The notes under the pieces: generated by a model
Told to the model about the DNA's origin: nothing
The model's input: only the letters and a program-made list of their open reading frames with translations
Databases searched by the model: none
In this document: one piece after another, positions 1 through 6,958 of the stretch
Numbering within the stretch: position 1 is the stretch's first letter
Layout: each line of letters starts with the position of its first letter
Assembly: GCF_016406105.1 (NCBI RefSeq)
Contig: NZ_CP066308.1
Coordinates: forward strand, 4,066,501 to 4,130,500
DNA from: Brevibacillus composti
GTDB lineage: Bacteria > Bacillota > Bacilli > Brevibacillales > Brevibacillaceae
DNA length: 64,000 bases
Direction of reading: 5' to 3'
Translations under genes and position numbers: made by a program

Positions 1-639
1 CTGTTGCATCCGTGCCTGAAGTTGCAGATGTTTTTCGGTATCTTTTACCGTAAAAGATAACAAAAGGCCCGCAATCACAATCCCGATCCCCAGATAAAAA
101 GGTTCCGGACGCAGGGAATAGGAGGCGGCAATAAATCCGGAAACCGCCGCCGCCAAGGCTACACCGGAATACCCGGCAAACTCGTTCAGTCCGATCGCCA
201 GCCCCCGCTGTGTCCCTTTGGCCAGATCCACTTTCATGTTTACGGTCATGGACCATGTCAACCCCTGATTGATTCCCAATAACACATTGGCAAATACGAT
301 CACCCACCAATGGGTTGCAAAGATGACAAGCAGAGGGACGAATAAACCGACTCCCCAACCGAGAAGAAGCACTTTTTTTCGGCCAATGCGGTCGGCGATG
401 CTGCCTGCGAAAAAATTCATGGCCGCTTTCGAAAATCCGAAACTGACAATAAAAGAAAGAGCGGCGCTGGCCGAAGCCAATCCGAATTGTTCTTCGCCCA
501 GAAGGGGTAAAACGGTTCTTTCCAGTCCGACCATGGAACCGACAAACAGATTGATGATCACCAGCAAAGAGAAATCCCTCAAATTTTCTTTAATACCGTA
601 TTCTATCGCATGATCCTTTACATACATGGCAAGCCTCAT
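1..639 (-). CDS. MFS transporter, N-terminal part (runs off left edge)
   Basis: The frame is open from 639 to the window edge and encodes about 213 residues. The product is very hydrophobic and carries the MFS loop 2-3 signature in the form GSIADRIGRKKVL, followed by helices rich in Leu, Val and Gly. Its ATG at 639-637 overlaps the TGA stop of the metallo-hydrolase gene (638-636), so the two are probably translationally coupled. Being last in an operon with an ArsR-rhodanese regulator, a cysteine desulfurase and a persulfide-dioxygenase-like enzyme, it may export or import a sulfur compound; that substrate is inference. The C-terminal half lies outside the window. Confidence 0.85.
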   Translation of the reverse strand, partial: MRLAMYVKDHAIEYGIKENLRDFSLLVIINLFVGSMVGLERTVLPLLGEEQFGLASASAALSFIVSFGFSKAAMNFFAGSIADRIGRKKVLLLGWGVGLFVPLLVIFATHWWVIVFANVLLGINQGLTWSMTVNMKVDLAKGTQRGLAIGLNEFAGYSGVALAAAVSGFIAASYSLRPEPFYLGIGIVIAGLLLSFTVKDTEKHLQLQARMQQ

Positions 640-1400
640 CTGCGGTTAGTAAAGTCGGGCCTCGAATCGCTTAGTCCCATATTATAGGCACGAATTTCCT
701 GATAGTTCACCGGTTTTTCCGGTATGTCCCTGGTCATATACTGGACAAAATCGCTCTCATGGTCAATCTGCAAAGCCCGGTTCAGCTTTTTCTCGAATCC
801 CAGTGTAGACGACGGTTTCCCGCTCAAGCTTCGTCCGCAAATGGAACCCGAATAGGCCCCAGGATAGATCTCCAGATGATCGGGCAACGGAAGCAATTTT
901 TCGTGCAAACTTCGAAACAGTTGTTTTGCTCCTTCTTCCACCTCTGTGGCCAGTTCCGTACGCCCTACGTCACCGACCATGAGCGTATGACCGGTTAGAA
1001 CAAACCAAGGCTCCTCCCCTCTTGCCCGATCGGTAACGAGGATAGAGATATGTTCCGGCGTGTGACCGGGTGTATGCAATATTTTTAAGATCGTATTTCC
1101 CGCGGCAATTTCATCTCCATCCTCAACCGGCTCAAATGGGAACCGGACATCAGCCGAACGGTGCAGAATATATTTTGCCCCGGTTTTCTCCGCAAGCAGC
1201 CGTGCTCCGGAAATATGGTCCGCATGAAGGTGGGTATCGATCACATAACGAATATCCATTCCTAGCGTCCTGGATTCCTGAATGTAAAAATCAACCTGAT
1301 CCTCCATCGGATCGACGACAACACCTTGGGACTTGCTTCCGCATCCGAAAAAATAAGAAATGGCAACCGGGTTACGGTGCAAGTATTGACGGAACAGCAT
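636..1400 (-). CDS. MBL-fold metallo-hydrolase, persulfide-dioxygenase-like
   Basis: The 254-residue protein has the metallo-beta-lactamase signature THLHADH near residue 58 and a later HTPGHTPEH. Proteins of this group oxidise glutathione or other low-molecular-weight persulfides to sulfite, or hydrolyse thioesters. It keeps the C-terminal CGRxLSGKPSSTxGFEK stretch typical of the sulfur-linked subfamily. The usual PGHG metal-ligand loop reads PGAY here and the usual TGD reads TGH, which may be subfamily variation. A strong Shine-Dalgarno (AAGGAGG) precedes the ATG. Its neighbours, a cysteine desulfurase and a rhodanese-fused regulator, support a role in sulfide or persulfide detoxification. 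Confidence 0.82.
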   Translation of the reverse strand: MLFRQYLHRNPVAISYFFGCGSKSQGVVVDPMEDQVDFYIQESRTLGMDIRYVIDTHLHADHISGARLLAEKTGAKYILHRSADVRFPFEPVEDGDEIAAGNTILKILHTPGHTPEHISILVTDRARGEEPWFVLTGHTLMVGDVGRTELATEVEEGAKQLFRSLHEKLLPLPDHLEIYPGAYSGSICGRSLSGKPSSTLGFEKKLNRALQIDHESDFVQYMTRDIPEKPVNYQEIRAYNMGLSDSRPDFTNRR

Positions 1401-1416
1401 TGAGGATTCCTCCTTG

Positions 1417-2544
1417 TTAATCGGAAAATTTAATTCTCTCTTCTAAAAGCGCCATCGCCTGATCGATTTCCTGTTTCGTTGTGTATCTGCCAAGACTGAA
1501 CCGTATGGCTCCACGCCCGATTCGTTCGCTTATCTTCATCGCTCTTAACACCGGGGATATCGTCGTTTTGCCGGAGTGGCAGGTAGACCCCGTAGAAGCG
1601 GCAATCTCGGGGAGCAGCTTCAATATTTCACTGCCATCCATCCCAATGAAGCTTACGTTTAACGTATTCGGCAAACCGTTCTCCGGATGACCGTTCAGTT
1701 GGATGTTATTTCCGTAACAGGAAAACAGACGTTCCCAAAAATAATCCCTTAATTCTCGGATTTTTTTCGAATCCGGTTATTGCGATGCCAATTCAGCCGC
1801 TTTCCCCAGAGCGACGATATACGGCACATTTTCCGTTCCCGCCCGCATGCCGAACTCCTGGCCTCCTCCATGAATATAAGGTTCAAACGGCGTTTTCTTT
1901 CGAACAAACAAGGCACCGATTCCCTTCGGGGCGTACAGCTTATGGCCGGCAATCGACAGCAAATCAACGCCGAGTTTGTTTACTTTTACGGGAATTTTGC
2001 CGACCGATTGCGCGGCATCGGTATGAAATACAATATGATGCTTTTTCGCAATTTCGGATATTTCTTCAATGGGCTGAATGGTGCCAACCTCGTTATTTGC
2101 ATGCATGACGGAAATCAGAATCGTCCTGTCATTGATCGCCTGTTCAATATCATCCGGCGATACCCTTCCCCTTGCATCGACTTTTACATAAAAAGCGCAT
2201 GGGTTCAGTACTGACGGATGCTCAACCATTGTCGTGATGATGTGATTGCCACGTTCCCGAAGTGCGTAATAAACACCTTTCAAGGCATGATTATTCGATT
2301 CGCTGCCACCACTTGTAAAAATCACTTCATCCGGGTAACAACCCAATAACGAAGCCACCCTGCTTCTCGCCAGATCAATCGCTTCCTTGACTGAATGTGC
2401 CGCCCAATGATCGGATGATGGATTACCATAGAATTCTTGAAAATATGGTTGCATTTCTTGCAACACTTCCGGAGCGATGGGCGTGCTCGCGTTATAATCC
2501 AGATAAATCTTGTTTAATGCCGCTGTTTGTTGTACTGCCGCCAC
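1417..2544 (-). pseudogene. cysteine desulfurase (NifS/IscS-like) interrupted by an in-frame stop
   Basis: Cysteine desulfurases use PLP to take sulfur from cysteine as an enzyme-bound persulfide. The reading frame starts with GTG at 2544 and shows the LDYNAST motif, the HTDAAQS motif and the PLP-lysine motif AGHKLYAPKG. It hits TAA at 1779-1777, then continues in the same frame through KKIRELRDYFWERL to the catalytic-cysteine loop TGSTCHSG and a stop at 1417. The total of 376 codons matches a full-length enzyme. If the stop is real, the first product lacks the catalytic Cys. No frame change is needed to join the halves, so this is a single nonsense codon or a sequencing error. The start overlaps the upstream regulator gene by 31 bases. 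Confidence 0.85.
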
Positions 2545-3185
2545 TCGTGAACACCTTCTTCCAGCCGGTAGGCGATAAACCCCTCATTCCGCAGCCTCTG
2601 GGCGGCTTGTGCCGCATAAACGCAGTACGGTCCACGGCAATATGCTGCGATTTCAATATCCCGGGGAAGGGATTGAAGATGCTGATCGAGTTCATCAATG
2701 GGCACCGAGATCGCACCCTCAATATGCCCGGCTTCGAATTCTTCCCTCGGTCGGACATCCAGCAGGACGATGGTCCCTGACTCCAGTTTATCGAGCAGTT
2801 CATCCATAGTGAGAGTCTGCAAATGATCGAAGTGATTTAAAAATTCATCCTTAATGCGCTTCACATCCGCCAGTTGATTTTCGCATATGCGCCAAAAGGA
2901 CAATAAGAAGTCGGAAACGGAAGGATCCGCCAACTCATAAATGACGTATGTCCCTTTCTTGCTGTATTTGACTAACCGGGCATCGTTCAGCACCTGGAGA
3001 TGCCGCGAAACGTTGGCAAAACTCATATTCGTGCTTTCCACAAGCTTTTCAACCGATTTCGGTCCCTGAGACAGCAAACTCAATAACTCAAGACGTTTCT
3101 CACTGGCCAGACATTTTCCGATTCTGGCAAATTGCTGATACAGCTCATCTTTGAAAGCTCTGGCCGAGATGCAAGATATTGCCAT
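2514..3185 (-). CDS. ArsR-family regulator fused to a rhodanese domain
   Basis: The N-terminal half (roughly residues 10-90) is a winged-helix ArsR domain (LLSLLSQGPKSVEKLV ... VSRHLQVLNDARLVKYSKKG). The C-terminal half (about residues 115-220) is a rhodanese domain with the active-site loop CRGPYC. Such fusions repress sulfur operons and are thought to sense persulfide through the rhodanese cysteine. An upstream in-frame TTG at 3209 exists, but the ATG at 3185 follows a strong GGAGAGGAGG and is preferred. A perfect 12-bp inverted repeat immediately upstream is the probable autoregulatory operator. It is the first gene of the operon leading to the desulfurase, metallo-hydrolase and transporter. 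Confidence 0.88.
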   Translation of the reverse strand: MAISCISARAFKDELYQQFARIGKCLASEKRLELLSLLSQGPKSVEKLVESTNMSFANVSRHLQVLNDARLVKYSKKGTYVIYELADPSVSDFLLSFWRICENQLADVKRIKDEFLNHFDHLQTLTMDELLDKLESGTIVLLDVRPREEFEAGHIEGAISVPIDELDQHLQSLPRDIEIAAYCRGPYCVYAAQAAQRLRNEGFIAYRLEEGVHEWRQYNKQRH

Positions 3186-3200
3186 GTCCTCCTCTCCCCC

Positions 3201-3226
3201 ATTATTCAATTATTTAATTGAATAAT
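3201..3226. promoter_or_regulatory. probable operator of the ArsR-rhodanese regulator
   Basis: A perfect palindrome with 12-bp arms (ATTATTCAATTA and its complement TAATTGAATAAT) and a 2-bp centre lies just upstream of the regulator start. AT-rich palindromes of this size are typical ArsR/BigR-type operators. Binding is inferred from symmetry and position. Confidence 0.7.
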
Positions 3227-3307
3227 AAAATAATGGACGGTGAGCGTCAAGCAAAAAATCCATGCATCCCATTTGCAAGATACGATTCTCATCAACTTTT
3301 CAACCCA

Positions 3308-3342
3308 ACAAAAAAGGCTCTCTTATGAAAACAAGAGAACCT
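3308..3342 (-). terminator. Rho-independent terminator, minus-strand orientation
   Basis: Ten-base arms (AGGCTCTCTT / AAGAGAACCT, one wobble pair) with an 8-base loop are followed on the minus strand by a run of Ts. No gene upstream of it remains; the IS1182-like element sits between it and the next gene, so it may belong to a gene removed or displaced by that insertion. Confidence 0.55.
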
Positions 3343-3417
3343 GTAAGGGATTGCAAGTTGGGAAGGGATGTGCAAACATGCGCTGTCTTTTCAAAAACCG
3401 AATAACTGATTGTCTTT

Positions 3418-4974
3418 TAGAAGTCCGGTGATTTAAGTCAGTTGTATCCGTCTCTTCGGCATGAAAAAAGAGGAAAACAACCCAACCAACGCCGAAATGA
3501 GCAGGTCCGACACCGCCTCCATCATCACGGATTTCGGTTTTGGACATGCCGAAATACCGGTTTGGGGTCGTTTCTTCTTAAACCGGCATAGTTTTTTCAG
3601 ATTTTGAACGATTGCCGTGAGCAGTGCCTGCTCCTGCATGCAATCCAGGCCGCGGCTCCGCGCGCGACCCAGGCCATGCGCGACTTTGCTTTCGGCAAAC
3701 ACATGCTCGCACCGCGTCCGTAACTTTTGCAGATGACGGTAAGAACCCTTGAGCTGAATTTGTTTGGCTTTGTTGCGGATTTGGATTTCTCGGATTTTGG
3801 CCAGACGCTTGCGTTGTTTCTTCGGATCGTTCGTTTGGCGTTTCCAAGTCGGTACATCTTCCAGTGCCAGGTTGCGAAGCGAAACCAGAGGAATAATCCC
3901 TTGCTCGAACAGCGCTTGCAGATAATCTGTCGTACCGTAGGCTTTATCGGCAGAAAGCGTGCGAATCCGGATTTGCGGATGGGCAAAACGGATCGCGGCC
4001 AGCTGTTGCAAGCTCGTCTCGCGTTCAGCCGTTCCGGACGCGATGCTCGCTTGCGTAGACAGAATGACGCCGGATTTGACATCCGTCACATGATGCACCA
4101 AATACCGCAAATGCGCTTCCTGACCGTTGCTCTTTTTGTACAAGCGAGCATCCGGGTCCGTCACGCTGCGGTAGGTCTTGTTCGAGAACGTTTTGCCATG
4201 AAAATCTTCATGTGTCGCTTCGTCTTCCAGACGCCGTTCTGTTCGCGTGGGCGGTGCGGGCGGCCGTCTGTCATCATCGGAATCAGCGGCGTCACCTTCG
4301 GGTTGCTCGTCTTGCCGGGCCATGCGAGCCAGGTAGTCTTCAATCGACTCCACAGGTGCCAGAGTGATTTCTTTCAAGCTGTGGATAGAAGCGTTGGCGC
4401 GTACTTGGGAACCGTCGACTCCCGCATCTACATCGGGTTGGACCAGTCCGGCGGCGATGCACTGATCGACGACATGTTTCATGAGCGTGTCGAAAATACC
4501 GTGTTTTCGCCACAATTTCCGGGTCTTCACCAAGGTCGTCCGATCCGGCAGGGACGGCCTGGATGGATCCGGACGCAAGACGGATTCGAAATCCAGTCCG
4601 CAAAACCACAAGTAGCCCCCATGCATGGGCAACAGTTGATACAATTCCCGTTCGGAATGGTTGAACAAATACGAAAGCAGCATGAGTCGAACCATCCGCT
4701 CCGGGTCAGCCGCCGGGCGTCCGGTACGTTCCGTATACAGCGGCGCCACCCAATCATGGACGATGGAAAAATCAAGCGCTTCGTTCAGTTGGCGCAAGAT
4801 GTGCTTTTTCGGTACGAGTTCATCCATATCCACAAATTGGAACATCTGAGGCTGGATAGCCGATGACTTATAGGCTTTCATGTTCAATCACTCTTTCGAT
4901 CATCGTGTTACGATATAAATTCGACAAACCCGTGATAAAGGCCTGCTTACGCGGACTTTTTCACCGGACTTCTA
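3418..4974 (-). mobile_element. IS1182-family insertion sequence
   Basis: A 1,557-bp element is bounded by perfect 14-bp terminal inverted repeats (TAGAAGTCCGGTGA at 3418-3431 and its complement at 4961-4974). It contains a single transposase gene filling almost the whole length. No clear target duplication is visible next to the repeats, so the exact outer ends could differ by a few bases. It lies between the sulfur operon and the marR gene. Confidence 0.85.
3433..4881 (-). CDS. IS1182-family transposase
   Basis: The 482-residue protein has the N-terminal DUF772-type domain (AIQPQMFQFVDMDELVPKKHILRQL, then the HSERELYQLLPMHG region) and DDE-type residues in the DAGVDGSQVRANAS and LSADKAYGTTDYLQ segments. 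The C-terminal Cys- and Arg-rich part (RTRCEHVFAESKVAHGLGRARSRGL) is typical of IS1182 transposases. The frame is intact and the length is normal, so the element may still be active. ATG at 4881 is chosen over TTG at 4887. The stop codon lies close to the left terminal repeat. Confidence 0.9.
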   Translation of the reverse strand: MKAYKSSAIQPQMFQFVDMDELVPKKHILRQLNEALDFSIVHDWVAPLYTERTGRPAADPERMVRLMLLSYLFNHSERELYQLLPMHGGYLWFCGLDFESVLRPDPSRPSLPDRTTLVKTRKLWRKHGIFDTLMKHVVDQCIAAGLVQPDVDAGVDGSQVRANASIHSLKEITLAPVESIEDYLARMARQDEQPEGDAADSDDDRRPPAPPTRTERRLEDEATHEDFHGKTFSNKTYRSVTDPDARLYKKSNGQEAHLRYLVHHVTDVKSGVILSTQASIASGTAERETSLQQLAAIRFAHPQIRIRTLSADKAYGTTDYLQALFEQGIIPLVSLRNLALEDVPTWKRQTNDPKKQRKRLAKIREIQIRNKAKQIQLKGSYRHLQKLRTRCEHVFAESKVAHGLGRARSRGLDCMQEQALLTAIVQNLKKLCRFKKKRPQTGISACPKPKSVMMEAVSDLLISALVGLFSSFFMPKRRIQLT

Positions 4975-5025
4975 GATCCATTGACAATATTCATCCATCC
5001 ACGTGCCGGAATAATTATCAAGTAA

Positions 5026-5049
5026 AGTAGTTGCATTATGCAATTATTG
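5026..5049. promoter_or_regulatory. MarR operator-like palindrome upstream of marR
   Basis: The site contains TTGCAT-T-ATGCAA, a perfect 6-bp inverted repeat, inside the context AGTAGTTGCA...CAATTATT. The same context recurs upstream of the flavoprotein gene at 5559-5583. Its position just before the MarR start suggests autoregulation. Confidence 0.55.
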
Positions 5050-5077
5050 TATTGTAAGATTGTTTTAGGTGATGCAA

Positions 5078-5536
5078 ATGAATCAGTTAGCTCAATACGT
5101 GAATGTCAGGGAGACTTTTCAGATATTAGTGAGGCGTTTTGGGGTTTTACAAAAAGATGGGGCACAATGCTGTGGCATCTCTGTTGTGCAAAGCCATATC
5201 CTGTATGAGCTCCAGAAGAGGCCCAACATCTCCTTAAACGAGTTGGCTGACCTCCTGTCCATTGATACCAGTACCCTTAGCCGCCAAGTTCATCAGCTCG
5301 TCGAAATGGAGTTGGTAAACCGATTGCCCGACCCAAACGACAGGCGATATGTTGTTCTTTCCTTGACGCCGAAGGGAGTAGAACAACATAAAGAAATTGC
5401 GACCTACATGGAAACCTATTTTGCGAATCTCTTTACCCACATTCCCAAAGAGAAGCATGCTCAGGTTCTGGAAAGCCTGCAAATGATAAACGAAGCGATG
5501 AGGCAAAGTGCAGATTGTTGTACCCCTCCTCTATAA
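5078..5536 (+). CDS. MarR-family regulator with cysteine pairs
   Basis: The 152-residue protein has the MarR winged-helix core (NISLNELADLLSIDTSTLSRQVHQLVEMELVNRLPDPNDRRYVVLSLTPKG), including the DxRxxxxxLT wing. It carries two adjacent-cysteine pairs, at about residues 31-32 (AQCCG) and 147-148 (DCCTPPL), near the ends that form the dimer in this family. Such pairs can bind thiophilic metals or metalloids or respond to oxidants; the actual ligand is unknown. The ATG at 5078 is preferred because it sits 6 bases after TTAGGTG, whereas the earlier GTG and ATG overlap that site. The flavoprotein gene follows on the same strand. Confidence 0.85.
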   Translation: MNQLAQYVNVRETFQILVRRFGVLQKDGAQCCGISVVQSHILYELQKRPNISLNELADLLSIDTSTLSRQVHQLVEMELVNRLPDPNDRRYVVLSLTPKGVEQHKEIATYMETYFANLFTHIPKEKHAQVLESLQMINEAMRQSADCCTPPL

Positions 5537-5546
5537 CCATAGAGGA
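5525..5546 (+). terminator. hairpin at the 3' end of marR
   Basis: A perfect 8-bp stem (CTCCTCTA / TAGAGGAG) encloses the marR stop codon in its loop and is followed by TTTATT. It may be a weak terminator or attenuator between marR and the flavoprotein gene. Confidence 0.45.
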
Positions 5547-5558
5547 GTTTATTACCAT

Positions 5559-5583
5559 AAGTAGTTGCAAATTTCAATTATTT
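5559..5583. promoter_or_regulatory. second MarR operator-like site
   Basis: The sequence AGTAGTTGCA-AATTT-CAATTATT repeats the context of the site at 5026-5049 and lies 20 bases upstream of the flavoprotein ATG. Sharing the motif suggests that the adjacent MarR protein controls both genes. Confidence 0.5.
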
Positions 5584-5603
5584 AAAAGGGAGACTGATGC
5601 CAA

Positions 5604-6923
5604 ATGAAATTACCTGTAGCCATTATTGGGGGAGGGCCTGTCGGTTTAGCTGCTGCAGCACAATTACAAGCAAGAGGCGAGTCATTTATTCTCTTGGAGT
5701 CAGGAAGCCAAATCGGAGCCAGCATTCTGGAGTGGGGACATGTGCGAATGTTTTCACCCTGGGAATACAACATGGATAAAACAGCAGTTTCGCTACTCGC
5801 CAAATACGATTGGAATGCACCGCAGCTAGAAGCCATCCCGACAGGCAAGGAACTGGTAGAGATGTACTTGCAGCCGCTTGCGGCACTTCCGGAAATCTCA
5901 CCGTACATTCGTGTAAATAGCAAAGTCGTATCGGTTGGCAGAAAAAACATCGATAAGATGAAAACAAAGGGAAGAGACCAGCTTCCTTTCGTGATTCGCT
6001 ATGAACAAAACGGCGAGATGAATACCGTGGAAGCAAGGGCTATAATCGATGCGTCTGGAACCTGGAAACATCCCAATCCGATAGGGTCGGGTGGTATTTT
6101 CGCAAAGGGGGAAGAATCGGCTTCCCAGCGTATTACTTACGGCATTCCTGATGTTTATGGGAATCAACGCCAGCGATATGCAGGAAAAAGGGTTCTCGTC
6201 GTAGGAAGTGGCCATTCGGCTATCAATACGATTCTTGATTTACATCGTCTCAAGGAAGAGGTACCTTCTACAGATATTGTCTGGGTGTTACGGAAAATAA
6301 GCGTCCAGGAGACGTATGGCGGAGGCAACGAGGATCAATTACCAGCTCGGGGTGCATTAGGAACTGCGATACAACACCTGGTAGAAGGCGGACTCCTTAC
6401 TGTCTATACACCTTTTCAGATTGAGGAAATCTCCAATGAAGGAAACGCGCTTCTGGTTGCAGGAACACTAGCCGGTCAACCGTTCAATATCGGAGGCATT
6501 GATGAAATAATTGCAAATACCGGCTCTCGCCCTGATCTTGATTTTTTGCGGGAGATTCGTTATCAGGTTGATCCATCTATTGAATGTGTTCCGGCATTGG
6601 CAGACTTGATCGATCCCAATATCCATAGCTGCGGCACAGTCCGCCCCCATGGTGAAGCCGAGCTTCGGCAGCCTGAGAAGGATTTTTATATCGTGGGTAT
6701 GAAGAGTTATGGACGTGCTCCTACTTTCTTGCTGGCTACAGGCTATGAACAAGTGAGATCTGTAGTTGCGGCGCTTGTCGGTGATTGGGAAGCAGCTAGG
6801 AGGGTAGAGCTCCATCTGCCAGAAACAGGGGTGTGCAGCTCGAATCCTTTAACAGTTGGATTTGAAGCAGTATCTTCTTGTTGTGCACCATTACCTCAGG
6901 TACCCCGCAATTGTTGCGGTTAA
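5604..6923 (+). CDS. FAD/NAD(P)-dependent flavoprotein oxidoreductase with cysteine-rich tail
   Basis: The 439-residue protein has an N-terminal FAD dinucleotide-binding motif (AIIGGGPVGLAAAAQL) and a second nucleotide-binding motif (VLVVGSGHSAINTIL, about residue 200). It resembles the monooxygenase-like flavoproteins often found beside metalloid or metal resistance genes. The start follows AAAAGGGAGACTGATGCCAA. Its C-terminus has two adjacent-cysteine pairs at about residues 426-427 and 437-438 (SSCCAP and RNCCG), like the tail of the neighbouring MarR protein. The substrate cannot be read from the sequence; arsenic or another thiophilic agent is only a suggestion. An IS insertion lies 36 bases after the stop. 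Confidence 0.8.
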   Translation: MKLPVAIIGGGPVGLAAAAQLQARGESFILLESGSQIGASILEWGHVRMFSPWEYNMDKTAVSLLAKYDWNAPQLEAIPTGKELVEMYLQPLAALPEISPYIRVNSKVVSVGRKNIDKMKTKGRDQLPFVIRYEQNGEMNTVEARAIIDASGTWKHPNPIGSGGIFAKGEESASQRITYGIPDVYGNQRQRYAGKRVLVVGSGHSAINTILDLHRLKEEVPSTDIVWVLRKISVQETYGGGNEDQLPARGALGTAIQHLVEGGLLTVYTPFQIEEISNEGNALLVAGTLAGQPFNIGGIDEIIANTGSRPDLDFLREIRYQVDPSIECVPALADLIDPNIHSCGTVRPHGEAELRQPEKDFYIVGMKSYGRAPTFLLATGYEQVRSVVAALVGDWEAARRVELHLPETGVCSSNPLTVGFEAVSSCCAPLPQVPRNCCG

Positions 6924-6958
6924 AGGGGAGGATATTGGAGGCATAAGAAAATTAGATA

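Noticed and set aside
1777..1779. Recoding of the desulfurase stop as selenocysteine or a frameshift site
   Set aside because: The codon is TAA, not TGA, and both sides are in the same frame, so neither explanation fits.
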